Below are positions 1 through 7,813 of a DNA stretch of 64,000 bases, in pieces. The stretch is from Bacteroidota bacterium (lineage in GTDB: Bacteria; Bacteroidota; Bacteroidia; Bacteroidales; VadinHA17). Numbering within the stretch: the stretch's first letter is position 1; each line of letters opens with the position of its first letter. The notes under the pieces are model-generated. The model did not search any database. It was given only the letters and a program-made list of their open reading frames with translations, and was not told where the DNA came from. A program made the position numbers and the translations under genes. The stretch covers positions 31,716 to 95,715 of the forward strand of contig JADKBL010000012.1 of the NCBI GenBank assembly GCA_016718875.1, written 5' to 3'.

Positions 1-681
1 CTGAACTCAGCAATTCTTGGTTTTATCAACCCCTTTGTGTACTACCTGATATTGCTCAAGGCTTATTCCCTGTTACCTGGACAGGTAGCCCAGCCTCTCA
101 ATATGATCTGGCCAATAATTCTGGTATTCCTCTCTGTGCCGATACTTGGACAAAAAATTGAAAAGAAGAGCTTCCTGGCCCTTTTCATAAGCTTCATAGG
201 GGTATATGTCATATCATCACAGGGAAAGCTGTTTCAGCCCGGGAATGCGAATCTTACCGGTGTCCTGCTTGCCTCCGGAAGCTCTGTTTTCTGGGCAGTC
301 TATTTCATCCTTAATGTCAGGGATAAGAGGGATGAAGCTGTTAAACTTCTGCTGAATTTTCTCTTTGGATCATGCTATCTTATTATAGCTATGATCATTA
401 CAGGACAATGGCATACAGTGATAGGACTGAAAGGTGCAGCTGCATCAGTATATATAGGTATTTTCGAGATGGGCATCACTTTCCTTTTCTGGCTGAAAGC
501 GCTGCAGATGGCCACAACTACAGATAAGGTCAGCAATCTTGTTTATCTTGCCCCGTTCTTTTCACTCATCCTGCTTCATTTCATCATACATGAACCTGTA
601 TACTATACCACTCCTGTGGGGCTCTTGCTGATTATTTCAGGAATTTTTGTTCAGAATCACAAAACAAACCCTGCTCATTAA
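1..681 (+). CDS. DMT/EamA family transporter, 5' end outside window
   Basis: This is the 3' part of a drug/metabolite transporter superfamily permease, predicted to move small metabolites across the inner membrane; the substrate cannot be told. The frame is open from the first base, so the start lies outside the window and the in-frame GTG at 37 is not a true start. The visible ~226 residues contain about seven hydrophobic helices. The segment LLPGQVAQPLNMIWPI, followed by a helix ending in GVYVISSQG, is typical of the end of the first EamA repeat. The second repeat begins near NLTGVLLASGSSVFWA. The gene ends 41 bases before the next gene, with a promoter-like element between, so the two are probably separate units. 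Confidence 0.85.
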   Translation: MNSAILGFINPFVYYLILLKAYSLLPGQVAQPLNMIWPIILVFLSVPILGQKIEKKSFLALFISFIGVYVISSQGKLFQPGNANLTGVLLASGSSVFWAVYFILNVRDKRDEAVKLLLNFLFGSCYLIIAMIITGQWHTVIGLKGAAASVYIGIFEMGITFLFWLKALQMATTTDKVSNLVYLAPFFSLILLHFIIHEPVYYTTPVGLLLIISGIFVQNHKTNPAH

Positions 682-685
682 TCGT

Positions 686-693
686 TATATTTG
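686..693 (+). promoter_or_regulatory. Bacteroidota -7 box upstream of the S41 protease gene
   Basis: TATATTTG fits the Bacteroidota -7 consensus TAnnTTTG and lies 30 bases before the ATG of the protease gene. No clear -33 TTTG was found at the expected spacing, so this is a moderate call. Confidence 0.45.
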
Positions 694-722
694 CAACTGA
701 ATTAATTATATCTGTAATTCCG

Positions 723-2021
723 ATGAAAAAGTATATTATCCTGATTTATGTTTTGTCAGCTTTCATTCTATTCTCCTGCAAGAAAGATGAACCGGAACCT
801 GTCGTTCCTCCAACAGCGGATGAAACAGCAAGAGATGATCTGTATAATATTATGAAATCATACTACCTGTGGGACAAGCTGATGCCTACAGTAACAAAAG
901 AGACCTACCCGGGCCCCTATGAACTTCTGGAAGCAATGAGATATAAGAAGCTCGACAGGTGGAGCTATGTTCAGGACTATGCTGATTATCTGAACCAGAG
1001 TCAGGCAATATTTGTGGGACATGGCATCAGAATTGGCCTTGACATTAATAATAAAACCCGTATTGCCCAGATCTACAATAAATCACCGATGTATGCCCTC
1101 GGGGTAAGACGCGGATGGATCATTAAAAAACTCAATGATACAGAGCTTGCTCCTGTTTTCATGGCCGGTGACGGAGAAGCATATTACAACCTCATAGGCC
1201 CTTCAACAGCGGGTGTTACTAATAAATTCCTCTTTCAGACTCCTGAAGGGAAAGACTCTACAATAACAACAACCAAAACACAATTCACTCTTAATACTGT
1301 ACTTCATTACGATACTCTCCATCTTAAGACAGGAATCACAGGACACCTTGTTTTTGAACAATTTGTTACTCCTTCAAATGCAGAACTTGAAACAGCCTTC
1401 GCCTTTTTTAAAGCAAACAACATCAATAATATAATAGTTGATCTCAGGTATAACGGTGGAGGTGATCTCACTGTATTGCAGAATCTCGCAGCACACATAG
1501 GTGGTTCATCAAAATTCGGAAAACCATTTCTCACACTGACCCATAATGAACAGCAGGCAGCCAGGAACAAAACTTATAATTTCGGGACTGTCACTTCGGC
1601 TGTCTCTGTTGGCAAAATGATCGCAATAACTACCCGTTCTACCGGATCTGCCAGCGAAGATCTAATAAACGGACTCAAACCTTTCATTGAGATCAAGACT
1701 ATCGGTGACACTACAAATGGCAAGCCGGTTGGTATGTATGGCTTCAAACATCTCTCCTCATACATGTACTGGCCCATCTCTTTTGAACTGCTAAATACAG
1801 CTGGTGAAGGTGATTTTTACGATGGATTCTTTCCTGAGAAATATGTTTCAGATGATATTACTCATGACTGGGGCGACAGAAATGAAATATGCCTTAAGGA
1901 GGCTATTTACCTCCTGGAGAATGGCTCTGTTTCTGCCAAGGGTTTATACGATTATCACCATTCTGTTCAGTTCAATGAAAGTCCGGAAAGGATCAATAAT
2001 GCCTATTTTATTGAAAATTAG
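723..2021 (+). CDS. S41 family C-terminal processing peptidase, lipoprotein
   Basis: This is a predicted envelope serine protease of the tail-specific/C-terminal processing (S41) family, which cleaves unfolded or tagged proteins. It is 432 aa with a lipoprotein signal (hydrophobic stretch, then lipobox FSC, Cys19), so it is anchored in the cell envelope. A PDZ-like region lies around residues 95-180, with SPMYALGVRRGWIIKKLN resembling the carboxylate-binding part. The S41 domain covers about 190-390: the core strand VDLRYNGGGD (239-248), the STGSASE motif around 306-312 carrying the candidate nucleophile serine, and NGKPVG with the candidate catalytic Lys334. Bacteroidota have many such S41 lipoproteins and the substrate is unknown. 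It ends 7 bases before ruvC, so the two are probably co-transcribed. Confidence 0.88.
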   Translation: MKKYIILIYVLSAFILFSCKKDEPEPVVPPTADETARDDLYNIMKSYYLWDKLMPTVTKETYPGPYELLEAMRYKKLDRWSYVQDYADYLNQSQAIFVGHGIRIGLDINNKTRIAQIYNKSPMYALGVRRGWIIKKLNDTELAPVFMAGDGEAYYNLIGPSTAGVTNKFLFQTPEGKDSTITTTKTQFTLNTVLHYDTLHLKTGITGHLVFEQFVTPSNAELETAFAFFKANNINNIIVDLRYNGGGDLTVLQNLAAHIGGSSKFGKPFLTLTHNEQQAARNKTYNFGTVTSAVSVGKMIAITTRSTGSASEDLINGLKPFIEIKTIGDTTNGKPVGMYGFKHLSSYMYWPISFELLNTAGEGDFYDGFFPEKYVSDDITHDWGDRNEICLKEAIYLLENGSVSAKGLYDYHHSVQFNESPERINNAYFIEN

Positions 2022-2028
2022 ATAAATA

Positions 2029-2595
2029 TTGAAGCCACAACCCAGGGAACGGATAATTCTTGGTATCGACCCGGGAACCAGTATTACAGGTTACGGCGTT
2101 ATTAAGACATCAGGAACTATTCCGGAGCTGATCGCTATAGGATCAATTGATCTTTCAAAACTTGATGATCACTACGTGAAGCTCAAACACATTTTCGACC
2201 GGACAATCGGAATTATTGATGAATATCACCCCGATGAACTTGCAATAGAAGCACCGTTCTTTGGTAAGAATGTCCAGTCTATGCTGAAACTTGGGAGGGC
2301 ACAGGGTGCTGCAATAGCTGCTGCCCTCACACGCTCTCTTCCGATTTTTGAATATGCTCCCAGGAAAATTAAAATGTCTATTACCGGTCAGGGAGCTGCA
2401 TCAAAGGAACAGGTTGCAGCAATGCTGACCAACATACTCAAATTCAAACTCGGCGATACAAAGCTCGATGCCACCGACGGTCTTGCTGCTGCACTTTGTC
2501 ACTTCTATCAGACAAACAACCCGGTTTTTGAGAAAAGCTACAACAGCTGGAAGGACTTCATGAACAAGAATCCCAAAAGGGTAAAAAAAACCTGA
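2029..2595 (+). CDS. ruvC: Crossover junction endodeoxyribonuclease RuvC
   Basis: RuvC is the Holliday junction resolvase: it nicks four-way DNA junctions symmetrically during recombination and repair, working with RuvAB. The 188-aa length fits the family. The acidic catalytic residues are visible: Asp in LGIDPGTSITGYGV near the N-terminus, Glu in LAIEAPFFGKN, and the C-terminal DATDGLAAALCH pair. The start is a TTG at 2029, since no upstream ATG keeps the conserved N-terminus closer. It follows the S41 gene by 7 bases and ends 3 bases from the convergent comF stop. The C-terminus is Lys-rich, as is common in RuvC. Confidence 0.96.
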   Translation: MKPQPRERIILGIDPGTSITGYGVIKTSGTIPELIAIGSIDLSKLDDHYVKLKHIFDRTIGIIDEYHPDELAIEAPFFGKNVQSMLKLGRAQGAAIAAALTRSLPIFEYAPRKIKMSITGQGAASKEQVAAMLTNILKFKLGDTKLDATDGLAAALCHFYQTNNPVFEKSYNSWKDFMNKNPKRVKKT

Positions 2596-2598
2596 TGA

Positions 2599-3300
2599 TT
2601 ATGCCGGGGCATAAGCAATTGCTGCCACGCTCACCTTTACACCTTCAGTTTTAAGAAGCTCATTTATACACGATTCCATTGTTGCCCCTGTTGTTATAAC
2701 ATCATCTATAAGGAGAATATGCTTCCCCCTGATCAGATCCGGGTCTTTAATACTGAAAATGCCTTCCACATTAACCCACCTTTCGTACCTCGAACGTTTG
2801 GTCTGAGTTGAAGATGAAACCGTTCTGATAACCGCTCTGGTATTTACCTGAATTCCTGTGGCTGCTGAAATTCCTTCAGCTATGATCTCGCTCTGGTTGA
2901 ATCCGCGTGAACGCTTCTTTGCAGGATGAAGAGGTACCGGTATTATCAAGTCGATTGATTCTGTAAAACCTGAAGATTTAAGAGATAATCCATAGATCCT
3001 TCCCAGTTCAAAGCCAATCTCCTTTATTCCCTTATATTTAAGATTATGAATAAGATTTCTTATCCTGCTTCCTTTATTATAATATGAGAAAGCAGCTGCT
3101 GATTCAATTTTACACCGGCCCCAGAAAATCTGTTCAACCGGATTTTCCCTTATGGTGTGATAATTGGTACGTGGAATGACCACATAACATTCAGTGCAAA
3201 TAATATTTTCATTCCGCAGTAAATGGTTACCACAGCCATAACATATGCGCGGAAAGAGAAGACTCAGAAAGTCATCCCACAAATCATAAAGCCAATTCAT
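2599..3300 (-). CDS. ComF family phosphoribosyltransferase-like protein
   Basis: This is a ComF/GntX family protein of 233 aa. Members have an N-terminal zinc-finger-like element and a phosphoribosyltransferase fold, and are linked to DNA uptake in naturally competent bacteria; the reaction is not established. Seen here are Cys pairs CYGCG and CTEC in the first 40 residues and the PRPP-binding motif LLIDDVITTGATM near the C-terminus. PVPLHPAKKRSRGFNQSE is the characteristic ComF signature. It lies convergent to ruvC and upstream of nothing obviously related, with the HIT gene 39 bases away in the same direction. comM, another competence-associated gene, is at 34.6-36.1 kb. Confidence 0.93.
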   Translation of the reverse strand: MNWLYDLWDDFLSLLFPRICYGCGNHLLRNENIICTECYVVIPRTNYHTIRENPVEQIFWGRCKIESAAAFSYYNKGSRIRNLIHNLKYKGIKEIGFELGRIYGLSLKSSGFTESIDLIIPVPLHPAKKRSRGFNQSEIIAEGISAATGIQVNTRAVIRTVSSSTQTKRSRYERWVNVEGIFSIKDPDLIRGKHILLIDDVITTGATMESCINELLKTEGVKVSVAAIAYAPA

Positions 3301-3339
3301 GCAGCGAGCAGAATAGGTATATTAAAATTAAACCTGAAA

Positions 3340-3732
3340 TTAAAGATTTTTGCTGATATTGGCAGCTATCTCCCTGAATTCTTCCGGGGAAAACTTCAGC
3401 TTTGGATTTTTGAAATTAACATCCTCCATGTTGTCCATGGGCACCAGATGAATATGTGCATGAGGAACTTCCAGACCAAGTACTGCCACTCCTATCCTGT
3501 TGCAGGGATAAGCTTTTTTTATTGCAGCGGCCACTTTTTTTGAAAAAACCATAATTCCCTCAAGGTCATTATCCTCAAGATCAAACAGATAATCAATTTC
3601 CTTTTTGGGAACAATAAGTGTATGTCCTGCTTTTAACGGACTAATATCGAGGAAAGCAAAAAAACGACCATTCTCAGCCACCTTATAGCATGGAATCTCC
3701 CCATTGATAATACGTGTGAATATTGAGGCCAT
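3340..3732 (-). CDS. HIT family (histidine triad) nucleotide-binding protein
   Basis: HIT proteins hydrolyse nucleotide phosphoramidates or dinucleotides in the cytoplasm. The protein is 130 aa, usual for the HinT-like branch. The N-terminal FTRIINGEIPCYKV and the C-terminal triad VPHAHIHLVPM (His-x-His-x-His) are both intact. Its start codon is 5 bases from the greA stop, so greA and this gene probably form an operon. In several Bacteroidota a HIT gene follows greA, which fits the order seen here (from memory, not searched). Confidence 0.95.
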   Translation of the reverse strand: MASIFTRIINGEIPCYKVAENGRFFAFLDISPLKAGHTLIVPKKEIDYLFDLEDNDLEGIMVFSKKVAAAIKKAYPCNRIGVAVLGLEVPHAHIHLVPMDNMEDVNFKNPKLKFSPEEFREIAANISKNL

Positions 3733-3737
3733 CTGTG

Positions 3738-4211
3738 CTATATAGAAATTTCAACAATCTCGAACGGAATAATTCCCGAAGGGACTTTGATCTGCACAAC
3801 ATCACCAACTTTTTTGCCCATAAGTCCCTGGGCTATAGGAGAACTGACAGCTATTTTTCCCTGCTTGAAATTAGCTTCACTTTCAGGAACAAGCTGGTAT
3901 TCCATAACGCTGTTATTTGATTTATTCCTGATCTTAACTTTATTGAGAATACTTACTGTTGACTTGTCAATTTTCGATTCATCTATAATTCTTGACCTGG
4001 CAACGATATCCTCTAGCTTGCTTATTTTCATCTCAAGCATACCCTGTGCCTCTTTGGCTGCAGCATATTCGGCATTCTCAGAAAGATCGCCTTTATCCCT
4101 TGCTTCTGCAATCTGTCTTGAGATCATTGGTCTCTCAACTGCCCGGAGATTATCAAGCTCATCCCTGAGCTTCTGTAGACCGTCCTCTGTCACATAAATT
4201 ACCTCTGACAT
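3738..4211 (-). CDS. greA: Transcription elongation factor GreA
   Basis: GreA binds the RNA polymerase secondary channel and stimulates cleavage of backtracked RNA. The chosen start at 4211 gives 157 aa (MSEVIYVTEDGLQKL), the normal family length. An in-frame ATG at 4238 would add nine unusual residues and overlap the hairpin upstream. The N-terminal coiled coil has the acidic tip GDLSENAEY, whose Asp and Glu reach the active site. The C-terminal FKBP-like domain contains SPIAQGLMGKKVGDVV. The HIT gene follows after 5 bases. Confidence 0.96.
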   Translation of the reverse strand: MSEVIYVTEDGLQKLRDELDNLRAVERPMISRQIAEARDKGDLSENAEYAAAKEAQGMLEMKISKLEDIVARSRIIDESKIDKSTVSILNKVKIRNKSNNSVMEYQLVPESEANFKQGKIAVSSPIAQGLMGKKVGDVVQIKVPSGIIPFEIVEISI

Positions 4212-4238
4212 CTTTTCTCTGTTATATTTAAAAAACAA

Positions 4239-4268
4239 GAAGAATTCCGGCTTTTGCCGGAACTCTTC
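4239..4268 (-). terminator. Strong hairpin between the small basic protein gene and greA
   Basis: A 13-bp stem with one mismatch (4239-4251 with 4256-4268) closes a TTTT loop. On the minus strand it is followed by TTGTTTTTTAAA, so it looks like an intrinsic terminator for the gene at 4358-4705. It lies only 28 bases before the greA start, so an attenuating role on greA is also possible. Confidence 0.7.
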
Positions 4269-4357
4269 AACACAAATATATAAAAATAATATCTGAAAAC
4301 CAAATAAAAATACTGTTATAAAGTGTTTTACAGCAGTTTATTGCACAAAACCATTTA

Positions 4358-4705
4358 TCATTTGTACTTTTTTGCGCCCCTTTTGGTTCTTTCCTTGCTG
4401 CTCTTACGCTTTGCTTTATCCCGTGCAGCAGTTTCCTTCTTATTCTGTTTCATACGTTCCTGAACATCAGGTGTCTGTATCTCAAATGATCGCTTCTGGG
4501 CCTCAATGCTACCATCTTTAATTGCTTCTTTCTGCTTTTTCTTCTTTGCATCGGCTTTCTTCTGAGCCTTTTTTGCCTTTCTGGGCTGCATGAGGTCCAT
4601 CTCTGAAGCTGAAGCTGCAACTGCAGTAACTTCTGAACAAATACCTGCTCCTAATGAAAATACCAGAAAAAATATCAACAGTTTCCGGAAAACAAAATGT
4701 TTCAT
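4358..4705 (-). CDS. Small exported Lys-rich protein of unknown function
   Basis: This 115-aa protein was not recognised. It has an N-terminal hydrophobic segment (KLLIFFLVFSLGAGICS) that could be a signal peptide. The rest is very basic and of low complexity, rich in Lys, Ala, Glu and Arg (for example KKAQKKADAKKKKQKE), with a predicted isoelectric point well above 9. It is likely helical or disordered outside the cytoplasmic membrane. Similar short basic exported proteins are common in Bacteroidota, and the role is unknown. It is monocistronic, closed by the hairpin at 4239-4268. Confidence 0.6.
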   Translation of the reverse strand: MKHFVFRKLLIFFLVFSLGAGICSEVTAVAASASEMDLMQPRKAKKAQKKADAKKKKQKEAIKDGSIEAQKRSFEIQTPDVQERMKQNKKETAARDKAKRKSSKERTKRGAKKYK

Positions 4706-4740
4706 CTGATGGTAAAATAATAATTTAGCTGCATCACCGT

Positions 4741-4770
4741 TTGATTTAACTGGCCTATTGCTAATTTTGT
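4741..4770 (+). promoter_or_regulatory. Bacteroidota-type promoter of the Rieske-like gene
   Basis: TTTG at 4741-4744 and TAATTTTG at 4763-4770 (TAnnTTTG), 18 bases apart, form a good match to the Bacteroidota primary sigma promoter. Transcription would begin near 4776, just before the GTG start at 4789, which supports that start. Confidence 0.65.
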
Positions 4771-4788
4771 CCCGTTAAAAATATCATA

Positions 4789-5274
4789 GTGACATCATTC
4801 TCAAAAATAACTTTTTTTTTATTTGCTGCATCACTGGCATTACTTTTAAGTTCATGCAAGCGGAGTAAAAATGATGTAATTCCTGATGTTTATGTTGATT
4901 TTACAATTGACCTTGCCGATCCTGAATTTGTAAATCTCAATGCAATAGGAGGCACTGTGACTATAAATGAACTGACTAATAATTTCGGATACAGGGCTGC
5001 AGGCTTCTCCGGTAATGGCATAATTGTACATGCCGGAGTTGATGAGTTCTTTGCCTACGACAGAACCTGTCCGCATGATTATACAGAAAATGATTCTGCA
5101 GTCAGAATAAATCTGGACGGAACCAATACGCTCTATGCCGTCTGTCCGGAGTGCAAAACAAAATATGGTCTCCCTGTAAACGGCACTCCTGTTGAAGGAG
5201 TCGGTCGATACCCTTTGAAAAACTACAAAACAAGCTACGACGGGCGACGGGTAAGGGTCTGGAACAATTATTGA
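4789..5274 (+). CDS. Rieske-like lipoprotein with a C-x-H ... C-x-x-C ligand set
   Basis: This 161-aa protein has a lipoprotein signal (LLLSSC, lipobox Cys23). The remainder looks like a single small Rieske-type beta fold. The first ligand loop is CPH (Cys94, His96), as in Rieske proteins. The second loop is CPEC (Cys119, Cys122) where a classical Rieske has C-x-x-H. A [2Fe-2S] cluster with three Cys and one His is therefore possible, but another metal site or a redox-dead domain cannot be excluded. The start is GTG, chosen because the promoter at 4741-4770 leaves no room for an earlier one. It is monocistronic and convergent with ahcY; a shared hairpin lies between. Partner and function are unknown. 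Confidence 0.7.
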   Translation: MTSFSKITFFLFAASLALLLSSCKRSKNDVIPDVYVDFTIDLADPEFVNLNAIGGTVTINELTNNFGYRAAGFSGNGIIVHAGVDEFFAYDRTCPHDYTENDSAVRINLDGTNTLYAVCPECKTKYGLPVNGTPVEGVGRYPLKNYKTSYDGRRVRVWNNY

Positions 5275-5280
5275 AAAAAA

Positions 5281-5304
5281 GAGGCCGGCAAATCAGCCGG
5301 CCTC
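5281..5304. terminator. Bidirectional terminator between the Rieske-like gene and ahcY
   Basis: A perfect 9-bp GC-rich stem (GAGGCCGGC / GCCGGCCTC) closes a 6-base loop. On the minus strand it is followed by seven T residues (4274-equivalent A run at 5274-5280 on plus), fitting the end of ahcY. The plus side is only moderately T-rich. Confidence 0.85.
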
Positions 5305-5322
5305 ATTATCAACTATATTTTA

Positions 5323-6738
5323 TTAGTATCTGTAATGATCAGGTTTATAAGGGCCTGTCAACGGTACACTTATATAATCAGCCTGATCCTTTGACAGCCT
5401 GGTAAGCCTTACTCCAAGCTGATCGAGATGCAGACGTGCAACCTCTTCATCAAGTTCTTTGGAAAGCCTGTAAACGCCAACCTTGTAATCTTTCTTCCAG
5501 AGGTCAAGCTGTGCAAGAGTCTGATTACTGAATGAATTACTCATAACAAATGATGGATGTCCTGTTGCACATCCAAGATTAACAAGTCTTCCTTCTGCAA
5601 GCATGAAAATAGCATGACCGGCAGGGAATTGATATTTATCAACCTGAGGTTTGATATTTATCTTCTTTACTCCCTTGAGCTCGTTGAGCTTATCAACCTG
5701 AATTTCATTATCAAAATGACCGATATTGCAAACTATTGCCTGGTCTTTCATTTTCATCATATGCTCAACGGTAATGACATCCCTGTTACCTGTTGCTGTC
5801 ACATAAATATTTCCTTCATCAAGTGTATCTTCAACTGTCTTTACTTCAAATCCTTCCATTGAAGCCTGAAGAGCGCATATAGGATCAATCTCGGTAACAA
5901 TTACCCTGGCACCATACGATTTCATCGACCTTGCACATCCTTTACCAACATCACCATAGCCGCAAACAACTACAACCTTGCCTGCTATCATAACATCTGT
6001 TGCCCTCTTGATACCGTCAGCCAGTGATTCACGGCAACCATAAAGGTTATCGAATTTTGATTTTGTAACTGAATCATTTACATTGATTGCAGGAACCAGA
6101 AGTTCTCCATTTTCCATCATCTGGTACAAACGGTGAACACCGGTAGTGGTTTCTTCAGAAATACCCTTGAGATCTTTCACAGCACGGTGCCATCTCTGGG
6201 GATCTTTTGCAAGAATATCCTTCAGTGTTGCAAGAATGATTGCCTCCTCTCTCGATTCAGCTTTCTTATTCAGAATATCAGGGTTTTTCTCTGCTTTAAA
6301 ACCAAGATGCACAAAAAGTGATGCATCTCCGCCATCATCAACAATCAGATGAGGTCCTTTTCCCTCTGGAAAGGAAAGTGCCATATCGGTACACCACCAG
6401 TATTCTTCAAGAGTTTCACCTTTCCAGGCAAAAACAGGGATCCCGGCAGCAGCAATAGCCGCAGCTGCATGATCCTGTGTTGAAAATATATTACAGCTGG
6501 CCCAGCGAACATCAGCACCAAGCTCAGCCAGAGTCTCTATAAGAACCGCTGTCTGAACAGTCATGTGAAGAGAGCCGGTAATACGTGCTCCTTTGAGAGG
6601 TTTTTCTGCTGAATATTTCTTTCTGATTGCCAGAAGACCCGGCATCTCTTTTTCTGCTATCTCAATCTCTTTCCTGCCAAACTCTGCCAGCGACATATCT
6701 TTGACCTTGTACTTAACTGTATCAACTATTACATTCAT
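5323..6738 (-). CDS. ahcY: Adenosylhomocysteinase
   Basis: This NAD-dependent enzyme splits S-adenosylhomocysteine into adenosine and homocysteine, removing the inhibitor of methyltransferases. The protein is 471 aa, usual length. Visible family features are LHMTVQTAVLIETL in the substrate domain, VNDSVTKSKFDNLYGCRES before the cofactor domain, the NAD-binding GYGDVGKGCA, and the C-terminal PYKPDHYRY that reaches the neighbouring subunit's cofactor. It has its own promoter inside the 3' end of ribF and is closed by the hairpin at 5281-5304. Confidence 0.98.
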   Translation of the reverse strand: MNVIVDTVKYKVKDMSLAEFGRKEIEIAEKEMPGLLAIRKKYSAEKPLKGARITGSLHMTVQTAVLIETLAELGADVRWASCNIFSTQDHAAAAIAAAGIPVFAWKGETLEEYWWCTDMALSFPEGKGPHLIVDDGGDASLFVHLGFKAEKNPDILNKKAESREEAIILATLKDILAKDPQRWHRAVKDLKGISEETTTGVHRLYQMMENGELLVPAINVNDSVTKSKFDNLYGCRESLADGIKRATDVMIAGKVVVVCGYGDVGKGCARSMKSYGARVIVTEIDPICALQASMEGFEVKTVEDTLDEGNIYVTATGNRDVITVEHMMKMKDQAIVCNIGHFDNEIQVDKLNELKGVKKINIKPQVDKYQFPAGHAIFMLAEGRLVNLGCATGHPSFVMSNSFSNQTLAQLDLWKKDYKVGVYRLSKELDEEVARLHLDQLGVRLTRLSKDQADYISVPLTGPYKPDHYRY

Positions 6739-6757
6739 ATTTTAAATTTTAAGTCTG

Positions 6758-6791
6758 CAAAGATAATAAAATCTGATGGTTTTCAGGCAAA
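6758..6791 (-). promoter_or_regulatory. ahcY promoter
   Basis: On the minus strand, TTTGC (6791-6787) and TATCTTTG (6765-6758) are 21 bases apart. They overlap the last codons of ribF, so ahcY can be transcribed separately. Confidence 0.6.
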
Positions 6792-7709
6792 TAGTTTAAG
6801 TGTTTCTTCTTTGTCAATGTGCATCTGGTCAACAAGCTGGCTTATACTGTCAAACCTCCTCTCATCGCGAAGCCTTTTCCTGAAATTAACTGAGATATCC
6901 ATACCGTAAATATCCCGGTCGAAATTCAGGATATTAACTTCAATACTCCTTGATACCTGGCTGCTGGTTATTGTCGGATTGGTTCCAATACTGAGCATCC
7001 CTGCATACCTGCCTTTGTCAGCTGATACTTCGACAGCATAAACACCATTGGCCGGTATAAGCTTATGAGCCTCCGCACGGATATTTGCTGTTGGAAATCC
7101 AATCGACCGGCCTATTTTCCTGCCCTCAACAACTGTTCCTGTAAGTAAATAATTGTATCCCAGAAGTTTATTAGCATCATCAAGGCGTCCGGCAAGCAAT
7201 GCTTCCCTTATCGAGGTTGAACTTATTGACCCTCCGGCAGTTTCCAGTTCATGAAGCTGTTCCACTTTGAAATCCATCAGCCCTGAACATTGTTTTATTG
7301 TTCCAAAATCACCTTCTCCGCTCCTGCCGAAATGATGATCATAACCAACTATAAGATGTTTTGTTCCTATCCTCCTGACAAGGATTTCTCTTACAAAATC
7401 ACATGCCGGGATTCTGCTGAATTCATTACTGAAGTCAAGTATTACCAGATGGTCTATTCCCGTTTTTTCAAGAAGCTCTTTCTTCTCATCAAGGGTAGTC
7501 AGAAAAGTAAGATTTGCATGATCCTTCTCAAGAACCAGCCTCGGATGAGGAAATAAAGTTATAACAACAGATTCTCCTTTGCTCTCCCCCGCTTTCTTAA
7601 CAAGGTGATCAATCAGCATTCTGTGTCCGCGGTGAACCCCGTCAAATATTCCCAGAGTCACCACCGGTGAATTAATTTTCAGTTCTGAATATCCGGTATG
7701 AATGATCAT
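6783..7709 (-). CDS. ribF: Bifunctional riboflavin kinase / FAD synthetase
   Basis: This cytoplasmic enzyme makes FMN from riboflavin and ATP, then FAD. At 308 aa it has the standard two domains. The N-terminal nucleotidyltransferase carries GIFDGVHRGHR (the G-x-F-D-G-x-H-x-G-H signature) and SSTSIREALLAG. The C-terminal flavokinase carries GRSIGFPTANI. It is probably monocistronic, and ahcY downstream has its own promoter. It is divergent from glgB. Confidence 0.96.
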   Translation of the reverse strand: MIIHTGYSELKINSPVVTLGIFDGVHRGHRMLIDHLVKKAGESKGESVVITLFPHPRLVLEKDHANLTFLTTLDEKKELLEKTGIDHLVILDFSNEFSRIPACDFVREILVRRIGTKHLIVGYDHHFGRSGEGDFGTIKQCSGLMDFKVEQLHELETAGGSISSTSIREALLAGRLDDANKLLGYNYLLTGTVVEGRKIGRSIGFPTANIRAEAHKLIPANGVYAVEVSADKGRYAGMLSIGTNPTITSSQVSRSIEVNILNFDRDIYGMDISVNFRKRLRDERRFDSISQLVDQMHIDKEETLKLFA

Positions 7710-7727
7710 AGCCTGTATTTATGGTTG

Positions 7728-7755
7728 CAAAATTAGCAAAGCCTCCCGATTGCAA
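7728..7755 (-). promoter_or_regulatory. Putative ribF promoter
   Basis: On the minus strand, TAATTTTG (7735-7728) with TTG (7755-7753) 17 bases further upstream. The start codon of ribF is 18 bases downstream of the -7 box. Confidence 0.45.
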
Positions 7756-7813
7756 TAACAAAATGATTTTGTTTTTGTACTTTTATATTAATTAATCCTT
7801 TTATCCAAATAGA

